A stretch of 53,248 nt of DNA from Gammaproteobacteria bacterium (GCA_021773975.1 JAJFJN010000088.1:1-53248), one strand, 5' to 3'. Counted from the first letter of the stretch, positions 9,244-17,270 are shown. Notes: generated by a model not told the origin, from the sequence alone. Made by a program: numbers and translations.

Positions 9244-9287
9244 GTTCTCTTGTTGTTCTCTATTCTACATGAGAACGACAGGAGAAC
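9244..9287 (+). promoter_or_regulatory. Two LexA boxes in opposite orientation
   Basis: GTTC at 9244 and 9255 form GTTC-N7-GTTC. GAAC at 9273 and 9284 form GAAC-N7-GAAC, the same box on the other strand. GTTC-N7-GTTC is the direct-repeat LexA box known from alphaproteobacteria. The right box overlaps the Shine-Dalgarno (AGGAG) of the LexA-like gene, so bound repressor would block the start region. This argues for autoregulation of the whole SOS cassette. Confidence 0.75.
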
Positions 9288-9290
9288 GTA

Positions 9291-9887
9291 ATGCTCACCC
9301 CCAGCCAACTCAAAACCCTGGCCTTCATTCGCCGATTTATTGCCCGGCATCAGCATGCCCCCAGCCTGTCCGAGATAGCCGTGGGTATCGGCATTCAGTC
9401 CAAAGGGGTAGCCCATCGCTACGTACAGGCCCTGGCTGAATCGGGACATCTCATATTACATTCCGGCCAGCATCGAGGTATCGAGCTGGTAGAGGAGAAT
9501 TTAGAGGATGCCCTGAGCATCCCCCTCATGGGTAGTATTGCTGCAGGTCAGCCCATCGAGGCTATTCCAGGCCAGGACCAACTTGATCTGAGCACCCTCT
9601 ATGGCCCTAATCGCTATGCACTGCGGGTCACCGGAGATTCCATGGTGGAAGTCGGTATTCTGGATGGCGATACCGTAATCATCGAGCAACGGGATATAGC
9701 AAATGATGGTGAGATCGTTGTAGCACTGATCGATGGTGAGAATGCCACGCTCAAGCGCCTGAAATATCGTCAGGATGGCAATCTTGCCCTGATTGCCGAA
9801 AATGCCACTATTCCGCCGATGATCTACGCTGCTGAGCGGGTAGCCATCCAGGGGATTGTGGTAGGTCAGCTGCGCTGGTACCGCTAA
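9291..9887 (+). CDS. LexA-like SOS repressor (S24 self-cleaving)
   Basis: 198 residues, LexA length. Residues 1-67 form a winged helix-turn-helix like LexA (PSLSEIAVGIGIQSKG). The C-terminal half is an S24 peptidase with cleavage site Ala85-Gly86 in SIAAGQP, nucleophile Ser117 (GDSM) and general base Lys155. It is therefore expected to self-cleave on RecA filaments and derepress the genes behind it. AGGAG lies 6-7 nt before the ATG and is overlapped by the second LexA box. UmuD was considered, but UmuD lacks the DNA-binding domain seen here. It is followed after 5 nt by a Y-family polymerase. It may be an element-borne repressor that ties ICE functions to DNA damage. Confidence 0.88.
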   Translation: MLTPSQLKTLAFIRRFIARHQHAPSLSEIAVGIGIQSKGVAHRYVQALAESGHLILHSGQHRGIELVEENLEDALSIPLMGSIAAGQPIEAIPGQDQLDLSTLYGPNRYALRVTGDSMVEVGILDGDTVIIEQRDIANDGEIVVALIDGENATLKRLKYRQDGNLALIAENATIPPMIYAAERVAIQGIVVGQLRWYR

Positions 9888-9892
9888 CCGCT

Positions 9893-11134
9893 ATGAAAGA
9901 CGGTGTATCAGATCGGGCTACATGGCCCAGAGCAATCATTCTAGTGGACATGAATGCCTTCTTTGCCTCTGTTGAGCAGCGGGACCGCCCTGAGTGGCGT
10001 GGACGCCCGGTGGCCGTCACCAACGGCCGACAAGGCACCTGTATCATCACCAGTTCCTATGAGGCCCGCGCCTATGGGATAAAGACCGGCATGCGCCTCA
10101 AACAGGGGCGGCAACTCTGCCCTGGGTTAATCCAATGCCCTGCTAACCCAAAACGCTACGCGGAGACTTCCACCGCCATTATGGATGGCTTAGCAGAGAT
10201 TACCCCGGATATGGAGATCTTCTCCGTGGACGAGGCCTTCCTGGATGTCACCCACTGTCAGCGTTTGCTGGGGCCACCGGAGCAGATTGCACAGCTTGCC
10301 AAACGCAAGGTCTTTGAGGTCTCAGGCCTGCTCTGTTCAGCCGGGCTATCCGGTGACAAGACCACGGCTAAATATGCTGCCAAGCTGCACAAACCAAACG
10401 GCCTAACCATCATCCCACCCTGGGAGGCGGAACAATGCCTCAAAAATGTCCCCGTCACTGAACTCTGTGGTATTGCTGAGGGAATTGGTGGTTTCTTAGC
10501 TCAACATGGCGTTTATGTTTGTGGTGATATGAAGCAGCTCCCCATTAGTGTACTGGCCAGACGTTTTGGCAACCTCGGCAGGCGTATTTGGTACATGGCT
10601 CAAGGAAGAGATCCAGAACCACTGCAGACCACTGTGGCTGCACCAAAGTCCATTGGCCACGGCAAGGTGATGCCGCCAGATACGCGGGAGCTAGAAGTAA
10701 TCCTGATCTATCTGTTACATATGAGCGAAAAGGTTGCGACCCGCCTGCGACGGCATGAGCTTCAGGCCAGCCGGTTCTTTATCGGTTTACGTGCCCAAGA
10801 GGGGTGGATTGGTGATAAACCCCACTGTGCCATACCCACGAATGATGGACGGCTCATCATGGCTCTGTGTCGGCAAACCCTTCACGAGCAGTGGAAAGGC
10901 GAAGGTATTCACCAGGTTCAGGTGACTGCACTAAACCCCCAGCCATCTTGTGGTCAAATCGAACTATTTGCCTCAGACACAGGCAAGCATGATGCCGTCA
11001 ATAACATCATGGATCAGATCAATCAGCGATATGGTGAGTTTTCACTGGCACCAGCACGCTTGCTTAATCGATCCAGCATGCCCAACGTCATTGCACCTGC
11101 ATGGAAGCCTCAAGGCCACCGCCAGACCATCTGA
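9893..11134 (+). CDS. Y-family translesion DNA polymerase (DinB/ImuB-type)
   Basis: 413 residues. The palm has Asp19 (LVDMNAFFASVEQ) and Asp113-Glu114 (FSVDEAFLDV), the three metal ligands of active Y-family enzymes. The thumb and little finger follow, and QIELF at 355-359 looks like a beta-clamp binding motif. The catalytic residues argue for an active polymerase rather than an ImuB-like inactive one. It sits in the SOS operon directly after the LexA-like gene, so expression should rise after damage. Polymerases of this kind are frequent on conjugative elements, where they may help replication of entering single strands or raise mutation rates. The ribosome site is weak, consistent with coupling to the upstream gene. 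Confidence 0.88.
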   Translation: MKDGVSDRATWPRAIILVDMNAFFASVEQRDRPEWRGRPVAVTNGRQGTCIITSSYEARAYGIKTGMRLKQGRQLCPGLIQCPANPKRYAETSTAIMDGLAEITPDMEIFSVDEAFLDVTHCQRLLGPPEQIAQLAKRKVFEVSGLLCSAGLSGDKTTAKYAAKLHKPNGLTIIPPWEAEQCLKNVPVTELCGIAEGIGGFLAQHGVYVCGDMKQLPISVLARRFGNLGRRIWYMAQGRDPEPLQTTVAAPKSIGHGKVMPPDTRELEVILIYLLHMSEKVATRLRRHELQASRFFIGLRAQEGWIGDKPHCAIPTNDGRLIMALCRQTLHEQWKGEGIHQVQVTALNPQPSCGQIELFASDTGKHDAVNNIMDQINQRYGEFSLAPARLLNRSSMPNVIAPAWKPQGHRQTI

Positions 11135-11136
11135 TC

Positions 11137-11547
11137 ATGTGTGGCGGTGTACTCTATAGTCATAATGGACAAGAGGCTCGAGTCTTCTTTCCTAACCCCA
11201 AGGCAGTGCTGCCCGTCAGAACCCGTACAGGTGCTACAACCTTATTGCCGTGGGGACGGCGACAACAGCAAGCAGGTAAGTTGCCTCTGGGAGGGTGGGC
11301 TCGTCAGGAATCAATCTATGCAGGCCGCTGGGATCGCTGGTTCCCAGTTCCAGTAAAACTCCCAATTGCGAGCTTCATGGAGACCGACATTGAAAGCCAT
11401 AAACACTGGTATGATTTGACTCAAGGCCAGTGGATACAAGGACTCGTAGCACGTGACAAACATGAACAGCGACTCTATGTCGTTACAATAGAGCCAGAGC
11501 TTGAAGATGCCATCCATGAGCGTTGGCCGAAAATTATGGCAGGATAA
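11137..11547 (+). CDS. Short SRAP-domain (YedK/HMCES-like) protein
   Basis: The start at 11137 gives MCGG, putting the catalytic Cys at position 2 after Met removal; an upstream in-frame ATG at 11101 would bury it. 136 residues against about 220 for YedK. Recognisable pieces are LLPWG (38-42), GWARQES (53-59, where YedK has NARxE), FMETD around Glu82 and IHERWPKIM with His127. SRAP proteins cross-link to abasic sites in single-stranded DNA and shield them. Cys2, Glu82 and His127 are present, but the Asn of NARxE is replaced by Trp54, so activity may differ. The gene begins 2 nt after the polymerase stop, placing it in the SOS operon. Confidence 0.7.
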   Translation: MCGGVLYSHNGQEARVFFPNPKAVLPVRTRTGATTLLPWGRRQQQAGKLPLGGWARQESIYAGRWDRWFPVPVKLPIASFMETDIESHKHWYDLTQGQWIQGLVARDKHEQRLYVVTIEPELEDAIHERWPKIMAG

Positions 11548-11551
11548 GCAA

Positions 11552-11638
11552 ATGCAGAAAAAAACCATTCAAGCATCACCTATGATATTCACAGAGCAAA
11601 TCGACCTATATTCATGCCATCGACCTGGAGGCCAGTAG
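11552..11638 (+). CDS. Possible 28-residue protein with clamp-like motif
   Basis: A short open frame (MQKKTIQASPMIFTEQIDLY... ending in GGQ) begins 4 nt after the SRAP stop. AGGA lies 7 nt before the ATG. EQIDLY resembles the beta-clamp binding consensus (QLSLF type) and parallels QIELF in the polymerase upstream. It may be a real micro-protein, a remnant of a polymerase tail or chance. Confidence 0.3.
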   Translation: MQKKTIQASPMIFTEQIDLYSCHRPGGQ

Positions 11639-11647
11639 GAGCAAACC

Positions 11648-12007
11648 ATGAATAGTAAATTACTGGAAGATTACCTGAGTGAGTTTCAAGGTGCTGAAGC
11701 CAGCATGCCATTTGGGCCTGAAGCACTGGTCTATAAAGTGGTGGGGAAAATGTTTGCACTGGTGTCTCAGAAAGAAGAAACACCAAGAGTTACGTTAAAA
11801 TGCAAACCTGCGGATGGAGAGGTATTAACTGCCCAATATGAATCAATCCAGCCGGGTTATTACATGAATAAGAGACACTGGATCACCATCACATTAAAGG
11901 ATGAGATATCAAAAGAGATGGTAGAAGACCTGGCCAGAGACTCATATGCGTTAGTTGTCAGCAAACTGACTAAACGTGATAAAGAAGCGTTGGCTAAACA
12001 AGCATGA
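11648..12007 (+). CDS. MmcQ/YjbR-family protein
   Basis: 119 residues, the usual length of this family. Typical features are FGPEALVYKVVGKMFALV near the N-terminus, LKCKP in the middle, and YMNKRHWITITL followed by a C-terminal helical segment. The fold resembles double-wing DNA-binding proteins; the biological role is not settled. TAGGAGC precedes the ATG. It is about 100 nt downstream of the SRAP gene on the same strand and is probably the last member of the SOS cassette. Confidence 0.85.
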   Translation: MNSKLLEDYLSEFQGAEASMPFGPEALVYKVVGKMFALVSQKEETPRVTLKCKPADGEVLTAQYESIQPGYYMNKRHWITITLKDEISKEMVEDLARDSYALVVSKLTKRDKEALAKQA

Positions 12008-12550
12008 TGAAATTTATCTGAGCGATATCAGGCAAGCAGCACCAGAGAAATGGAAAACGATAATTCGGTAGCCCATGGAATAAGATGATTTAGCACCAAT
12101 TACATTCTTCATTCATCAACTGTCTGCCTAATTTATTCCAGAACCCAGAGAAAATCCTCTGCTGCTGTAGGAATAATCGTATTTTCATGACAATCACTTG
12201 CCAGCCAGCAGCTCCTTTGGCATCTTATCCTCTGGAAGCTCCACATGGACGTGAAACGCCGACGAAAGTCTGGCAATAGCTGGCGGTCAGGGTCAAATAT
12301 GGAATCTTGATTCGGACCGTCCCTGATACCTCCTATGTGATCTACCCAATTATTTTGCTTGCGGTTTTTTTGTCGCACAAGTACTTGATTAAGCGACGAT
12401 CTACAGCAATACTATGGGAGTTGTTACCCCGTAGCCAGGTTTAAGGCTACACCCTTGTTGGCTTTACCAACGCCCATAAAGTACCCCCCAGGATCAGGCA
12501 GTGGGTACGGCAGCTTTCCAGCTGTTGATCCGTATATCCAATCAATCTTT
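12008..12550. other. Gene-free spacer
   Basis: I see no supported gene. A minus-strand open frame of 81 codons exists but lacks a recognisable ribosome site or family. The right part begins the long leader of the DUF6927-like gene. Confidence 0.4.
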
Positions 12551-12557
12551 ACACCCT

Positions 12558-12577
12558 CAAGGTGCAACTGCGCCTTG
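12558..12577 (+). promoter_or_regulatory. Leader hairpin upstream of the DUF6927-like gene
   Basis: CAAGGTGC, loop AACT, GCGCCTTG: an 8-bp stem with one G-T pair, about 50 nt before the start codon. It belongs to a series of structured leaders in this region. Confidence 0.45.
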
Positions 12578-12625
12578 GGCCTTGTTGTGTCTTTGGGTTT
12601 TCTTTATCAATCCAGGAGGCCCATC

Positions 12626-13114
12626 ATGGGATGGTTATTCACTCAAGGTGCCAGCAGGCACGACATCATCAATAAGCTGGTTCAACCAGAAGAGAATGAA
12701 ACTCGGCGCTGGGAAACCAAAACTCACTGTCTACGCGGCAATGTGTTGTGGAGCGTCATAAAGCTCACGCAGAAAGTTGAAGGCGTTACCGAGACATTTA
12801 TCGGCTGCCATCTACTGAGCAAGAGCAAAGGTTGTGGCTGGGGTTACAAGGAACTATGTGAATCCATGGGTCCCTATTATTACACCTGTCCACTGAAGTA
12901 TTTGGATATGGCACCTGTTGCCAACCAGGAATGGAGGGATGATGTCATTGAATATCACCAGCGAATGAATCGGCAGTTTAAGATTGGTCAGAAGATCAGT
13001 CTTGAAAATGCCAGCATTCCCTGGGTTGTTCTGACATCACTAAAACCACTGCGGGGTCTCTATTACAACATGAGCTACCGCATACCTCGTCGGATGATCG
13101 GCGAAATAATGTAA
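12626..13114 (+). CDS. DUF6927-like ICE accessory protein
   Basis: 162 residues from the ATG at 12626, which has AGGAGG 7 nt upstream; the longer upstream frame has no such site. It begins MGWLFTQGASRHDIIN and continues with two conserved-looking blocks, ETKTHCLRGNVLWSV and KGCGWGYKELCESMGPYYYTCPLKYLD. I associate this pattern with the DUF6927 family, small proteins of unknown function common on conjugative elements of this type. No signal peptide or membrane segment. The several Cys could matter structurally. It stands alone with a long structured leader, in a series of similarly arranged accessory genes. Confidence 0.75.
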   Translation: MGWLFTQGASRHDIINKLVQPEENETRRWETKTHCLRGNVLWSVIKLTQKVEGVTETFIGCHLLSKSKGCGWGYKELCESMGPYYYTCPLKYLDMAPVANQEWRDDVIEYHQRMNRQFKIGQKISLENASIPWVVLTSLKPLRGLYYNMSYRIPRRMIGEIM

Positions 13115-13165
13115 CACCACTTCTTCTGTTACATCGAAGAGACATAGACCCACCCAGTCAATTTT

Positions 13166-13230
13166 TAGCCTGCACTTAGGCTATCCATCCAACTTTTCAG
13201 CCCATACGGGGAACATCTCCCCTGCATGGG
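13166..13230 (+). promoter_or_regulatory. Structured leader of radC
   Basis: Hairpin TAGCCT/AGGCTA (13166-13183), then a nested stem: outer CCCAT (13201) with ATGGG (13226), inner GGGGA (13208) with TCCCC (13218). The helicase leader at 14894-14920 has the same plan with different inner bases. It may belong to the reported radC RNA motif; that assignment is from memory. Confidence 0.55.
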
Positions 13231-13270
13231 TCGGTGTTTCTTCGCATGGTAATTCCACAGGAGTTTAATC

Positions 13271-13777
13271 ATGTCTGTTACATCACTCAAACCAAGCGCC
13301 TCAGATCGATTTGCAAATATCTGTTTGGAAACGCTTTCCGAGCTTGAAAAAAACACGCTGGTTGCATTAGCAATTTCTACACTTGCACCCGGTTACCTGA
13401 AAGGGCCGCTTACCAGCCCAGATGCTTCACGCAACTATTTGCAACTCAACCACGCCAAATACAAGAACGAGGTATTTGGCTGTCTTTTTCTTACCAACAA
13501 TCATCAGCTGATTGCTGAAGAACAGCTATTTTTTGGAACAATTGACGGCGCTTCAGTTCATCCCCGTGTCGTTGTTCAAAAAGTACTGGAGCATAACGCT
13601 TCAGCAGTCATTTTTTGGCACAACCACCCCTCGGGCAAAGCAAGCATCAGCTCTTCCGATAAAACAATCACATGCAAGCTCAAGGAGGCTCTTGCGCTTG
13701 TGGATGTGCGTGTCATTGACCATATCGTGATCGGTACTGAGGAGACCAGCTCATTTGCTGAGCAGGGTTATCTTTAG
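13271..13777 (+). CDS. radC: RadC-family JAB-domain protein
   Basis: 168 residues. The JAMM-type metal site is complete: Glu67, His117-x-His119-Pro-Ser121 and Asp130 (HNHPSGKASISSSD). The N-terminal helix-hairpin-helix of full-length chromosomal RadC is absent, as in other element-borne RadC proteins. The family was named for DNA repair, but that role is doubtful; a metal-dependent hydrolase acting during element transfer is likelier. ACAGGAG precedes the ATG. It is preceded by a nested-hairpin leader, and neighbours are accessory ICE genes. Confidence 0.9.
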   Translation: MSVTSLKPSASDRFANICLETLSELEKNTLVALAISTLAPGYLKGPLTSPDASRNYLQLNHAKYKNEVFGCLFLTNNHQLIAEEQLFFGTIDGASVHPRVVVQKVLEHNASAVIFWHNHPSGKASISSSDKTITCKLKEALALVDVRVIDHIVIGTEETSSFAEQGYL

Positions 13778-13811
13778 CCATCAATCACGTTTGGGTAATT
13801 CCCATCACCCG

Positions 13812-13850
13812 CAGATAAACCTGTTCCAACAGGAGCGGTTTATTTGCTGG
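13812..13850 (+). promoter_or_regulatory. Leader hairpin before small Cys-containing protein
   Basis: ATAAACC (13815-13821) pairs with GGTTTAT (13837-13843) around an inner CTG/CAG stem, ending about 30 nt before the start codon. It is another member of the structured-leader series. Confidence 0.45.
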
Positions 13851-13881
13851 ATTCACTTTTTCACAAGCATAGGACACAACG

Positions 13882-14073
13882 ATGAGATGGTTGAAAGGCT
13901 TAATGGGATTGATCTGCAAATTGAAAGGGCATGACTACCCATGCCCTACATTCAATGCTTATACGCTCTGTTTTTGCCAGCGTTGCAGTAAAGAAATAGC
14001 AGATCGAACATTTGATGACTTAGAGTCGCTTCCAGCAGAAGAGCAGGACATGCTTCTGGCAGAAGAGATGTAA
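13882..14073 (+). CDS. Small Cys-rich protein of unknown function
   Basis: 63 residues. A basic N-terminus, then Cys at about 12, 21, 31, 33 and 36 (CKLKGHDYPCP, LCFCQRC), which could hold one zinc, and an acidic C-terminus rich in Glu and Asp. AGGACAC sits just upstream of the ATG. It lies between RadC and a DUF6573-like gene, each with its own leader, so it is probably a real ICE gene. I do not recognise the family. Confidence 0.6.
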   Translation: MRWLKGLMGLICKLKGHDYPCPTFNAYTLCFCQRCSKEIADRTFDDLESLPAEEQDMLLAEEM

Positions 14074-14091
14074 AACTCTGCAACAGACGTT

Positions 14092-14149
14092 CTCCAGCAT
14101 CATGCTGGAGGACTTCTTTATGGATCAGCTTATGATCCATAAAGAAGTC
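14092..14149. repeat. Back-to-back perfect palindromes
   Basis: CTCCAGCAT-C-ATGCTGGAG (14092-14110) is followed at once by a perfect 17-bp inverted repeat, arms 14111-14127 and 14133-14149, with a 5-nt loop. In RNA this would be a very stable stem between two genes. There is no T-run after it, so it is not a standard terminator. Confidence 0.75.
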
Positions 14150-14258
14150 AGTTTGTACCGCAGCCCTGCTGCACCCTTGCCCTTTGGGGCACCTTTGTCG
14201 GCGTACCTGCATTTACCCGACACAGATCATAGATCTGGGCAGGTGTTTACTTCAATCC

Positions 14259-14305
14259 CCCGTAGGGTAACTGTTCCCTACGGACACAGCTTCTCTACGG
14301 GTTTT
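14259..14305 (+). promoter_or_regulatory. Leader with alternative stems before DUF6573-like gene
   Basis: CCGTAGGG (14260) pairs with CCCTACGG (14276). CCCGTAG (14259) can instead pair with CTACGGG (14295), which is followed by TTTT. The two stems exclude each other, as in attenuators. Confidence 0.45.
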
Positions 14306-14327
14306 CATCAACATTAAGGAGACCAAC

Positions 14328-14756
14328 ATGGAGCAAGCTATACAACCCATTGACCCAACCGAACTCTTCGGCCCAGTCATTTCTGCCTATACCCGCACCC
14401 AAGCCATTGAGGATGGTGTACTGATTGATATAACCGATACCGCCCGTGAGGCCGGTTTCAGCTGTCCGGTGGCCATTACCGATGGTGCCTGGAACGAGTG
14501 CATTTCCTGGACAGATAAAGACAGCAAACGGCAAGTCCATCAAGACCAGTCAGGTCGCTTGTGGGATGTGGTATGGATGGCTTTTATTGCTATTCGTAGC
14601 GCATCAAACAGTGGCCAGCAGCTTCTCTTTCGGCTCTACCGTGTACCCCGTGGAGGTCGGAAAAGAAAACCACGGCTGACCACATTGAAACTGATTGCCG
14701 GTCCAGGTGATACCGGAGAGCTTGTTATTTCCATCATGCTGCCCAATGAGGACTGA
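14328..14756 (+). CDS. DUF6573-like ICE protein
   Basis: 142 residues. The N-terminal block FGPVISAYTRTQAIEDGVLIDI, followed by REAGFSCPVAIT, matches what I know of DUF6573, a small uncharacterised family typical of plasmids and ICEs. The middle has WDVVWMAFIAIR, and the C-terminus ends in TLKLIAGPGDTGE. AAGGAGA precedes the ATG. It is soluble with no signal peptide. Its leader may form alternative stems. The function is unknown. Confidence 0.82.
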   Translation: MEQAIQPIDPTELFGPVISAYTRTQAIEDGVLIDITDTAREAGFSCPVAITDGAWNECISWTDKDSKRQVHQDQSGRLWDVVWMAFIAIRSASNSGQQLLFRLYRVPRGGRKRKPRLTTLKLIAGPGDTGELVISIMLPNED

Positions 14757-14843
14757 TTGTTAATCCATTAGTCCAACTTCCACCTCCCTGGAGGGTGTTA
14801 TTTACATAGCACCTCTCTGGGCAGGGCCGGTGCCTTTAATCTC

Positions 14844-14920
14844 GCAACATCCTGTGTTGCATCTTAATTCAATTGGCTATTCAGCCATCTCAACCCATCT
14901 GGGGGATCTCCCCCTATGGG
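14844..14920 (+). promoter_or_regulatory. Structured leader of the helicase gene
   Basis: Three stems: GCAACA/TGTTGC (14844-14860), GGCTAT-TCAGCC (14875-14886), and a nested stem CCCAT...ATGGG (14894/14916) around GGGGGA/TCCCCC. The last matches the radC leader plan closely. Confidence 0.55.
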
Positions 14921-14961
14921 CGGGATCTCTCTTTCATTTTTCAATTTAGGAGAGAAATCCC

Positions 14962-17259
14962 ATGAATCAATCCGTAGCAGAAATTGTTACTCAAATCGAA
15001 ACACCACAGTCCAATGTCATCCCACTGTCCACGTTTATCTCAGACTTCGGTGATGGACTTCTCAATGCTGTCAGCCAGCAAAATCCGCCAGTCTATGATG
15101 GCACCCCAAACTTACGCAGACAGGCCGTGATGGAGACACTAAAACGGCGTCCATTCCCGGCCCAGCAGGATGTGGTTCAGGCTGTTAGCTCACTACTGAT
15201 TGATCGTGGTGAACAAGCTGCAATCATCAATGCCGAGATGGGAACCGGCAAAACGATGATGGCCATTGCTGCATCAGCTGTCATGCATCAGGAAGGCTAC
15301 CACCGCTCACTGGTGATCTCTCCACCTCATCTTGTCTACAAGTGGCGGAGAGAGATCCTGGAAACGGTGGACGGTGCCAGAGTCTGGGTACTGAACGGTT
15401 CGGATACACTTCGTAAGCTGGTTCAGCTCCGTGCGCTTCTGGATCAGCGATCAACCCACACCGGGCCTGAGTTCTTTATTTTAGGCCGAGTCCGTATGCG
15501 GATGGGTTTCCATTGGCAGCCGTCCGTAGTGGCACATAAGCGTCATCTTCGCCGTCATGTCGAAGCTGGAAATGATTATTCACCTACCTTCTTGCAGACT
15601 GATGAACTTGCAGCATGTCCTCAATGCGGTACCGTGGCAACAGATGATGAGGGTGATCCTATCTTCTTTGCCCACTATCCCGCAGACAGGCGACATACAT
15701 GTACCCAGTGTAATGAGGCATTGTGGACGTTAACCCATCCCAGGGCCAAGCCTAAAAACCGGCAGGAACTGGTAAACAAAGCACTTTGTCAGATCCCAAC
15801 CATCGGCCCTAAAACCGCATCGCGGTTAACGGAGTCCTTTGGTGAAGATCTACTCAGTGGAATGCTTGCGGATAACGTCTACGAGTTCATCAACCTGATG
15901 GATGATGAGGGTGAACTGGTGTTCTCTGATAAACAGGCTCGACGCATGGAACGCGCTCTTGGGAACATGGAGTTCTCATTTGGCCAAGGCGGCTACCAGC
16001 CAACGGAATACATCAAAAGGTATTTGCCTGATGGGTATTTCGATTTGTTGGTGGTAGATGAAGGGCACGAGTACAAAAATGATGGATCAGCCCAAGGCCA
16101 GGCCATGGGTGTACTTGCCAATAAGGTTCGTAAAACCATCTTGCTGACAGGTACGCTGATGGGTGGTTATGGTGATGACCTCTTTTATCTGCTGTGGCGC
16201 ATCATGCCACGACGGATGATTGAGGATGGTTATCGCTATAACACCAATGGCACGCTGGGTTCAGCCTCCATGGCCTTCATGCGTGAACATGGCATCCTCA
16301 AGGATATCTACAAGGAGACCGAGGGGGATTCCCACCGAACGGCGCGTGGTAAGCGTATGACGGTTCGCACGGTCAAGGCACCGGGGTTCGGTCCTAAAGG
16401 TATCACAAGGTTCGTCCTGCCGTTTACCGCCTTTCTCAAGCTCAAGGATATTGGTAGCAATGTTTTGCCACCGTATCGGGAGCACTTTGAGGAGATAGCG
16501 ATGACAGCAGAACAGGCTGATCGGTACAAGGAGCTGGAAAGCAGTCTGACCCAGCAAATGAAGGAGGCGCTGGCTAAGGGTGATACCAGTCTGCTTGGAG
16601 TGGTTCTCAACGTGCTACTGGCATGGCCTGATTGCTGTTTCAGGCAGGAGGCGGTTAAACACCCTCGTAACCGGGATCTGCTGGCCTATGTGCCTTCAGT
16701 CCTGGGGGATGATGCATCACCTAAAGAGGCGGAGATGATCCGTATCTGCCGGGAAAACAAGGCACAAGGACGCCGTGTGCTGGTCTATACAACCTACACA
16801 GGGAAACGTGACACCACAGCCCGCCTCAAAGCCCTCCTGGAGGCCGAGGGATTCAAGGCAGCGGTGTTACGGGCATCTGTAGGCACGGACAAAAGAGAGG
16901 ACTGGATTCTGTCGCAGGTTGACCGTGGGGTGGATGTGTTAATCACTAACCCCGAATTGGTCAAAACCGGGCTGGATCTGCTGGACTTTCCGACCATCGT
17001 GTTCCTACAGACGGGGTATAACGTCTACACACTCCAACAAGCCTCAAGGCGCAGTTGGCGCATCGGCCAGACGGAGGACGTGGATGTTCATTTCCTGGGC
17101 TATGCTGAAACGGCGCAGATGGTCTGCTTGGGATTGATGGCAAAGAAGATCGCCGTTAGCCAGTCCACTTCTGGCGATATGCCAGATACCGGGCTTGATG
17201 TGCTAAATCAAGATGGAGACTCCATTGAGGTGGCACTTGCCAAGCAGTTGGTGGCTTAA
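14962..17259 (+). CDS. SNF2-like SF2 helicase of ICE
   Basis: 765 residues. Walker A is AEMGTGKT (91-98), Walker B is VVDEGHE (365-370), and the C-terminal motif VI is QQASRRSWRIGQ, the SNF2/Swi2 signature. A zinc ribbon is inserted between motifs I and II (CPQC 219-222, CTQC 247-250). Next to it, IGPKTASRLTESFG resembles a helix-hairpin-helix DNA contact. Proteins of this kind are conserved in MPF-G ICEs, often near radC, and probably translocate on or remodel DNA. AGGAGAG precedes the ATG. A strong terminator follows within 12 nt, so this gene ends its transcription unit. Confidence 0.85.
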   Translation: MNQSVAEIVTQIETPQSNVIPLSTFISDFGDGLLNAVSQQNPPVYDGTPNLRRQAVMETLKRRPFPAQQDVVQAVSSLLIDRGEQAAIINAEMGTGKTMMAIAASAVMHQEGYHRSLVISPPHLVYKWRREILETVDGARVWVLNGSDTLRKLVQLRALLDQRSTHTGPEFFILGRVRMRMGFHWQPSVVAHKRHLRRHVEAGNDYSPTFLQTDELAACPQCGTVATDDEGDPIFFAHYPADRRHTCTQCNEALWTLTHPRAKPKNRQELVNKALCQIPTIGPKTASRLTESFGEDLLSGMLADNVYEFINLMDDEGELVFSDKQARRMERALGNMEFSFGQGGYQPTEYIKRYLPDGYFDLLVVDEGHEYKNDGSAQGQAMGVLANKVRKTILLTGTLMGGYGDDLFYLLWRIMPRRMIEDGYRYNTNGTLGSASMAFMREHGILKDIYKETEGDSHRTARGKRMTVRTVKAPGFGPKGITRFVLPFTAFLKLKDIGSNVLPPYREHFEEIAMTAEQADRYKELESSLTQQMKEALAKGDTSLLGVVLNVLLAWPDCCFRQEAVKHPRNRDLLAYVPSVLGDDASPKEAEMIRICRENKAQGRRVLVYTTYTGKRDTTARLKALLEAEGFKAAVLRASVGTDKREDWILSQVDRGVDVLITNPELVKTGLDLLDFPTIVFLQTGYNVYTLQQASRRSWRIGQTEDVDVHFLGYAETAQMVCLGLMAKKIAVSQSTSGDMPDTGLDVLNQDGDSIEVALAKQLVA

Positions 17260-17270
17260 TCCACACTTCA

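Noticed and set aside
9291-9887. UmuD of a umuDC pair
   Set aside because: An N-terminal winged helix is present, which UmuD lacks; the full LexA layout is seen.
12133-12378. Minus-strand frame of 81 codons before the DUF6927-like gene
   Set aside because: Low-complexity basic product, no ribosome site and opposite to its neighbours; treated as non-coding.
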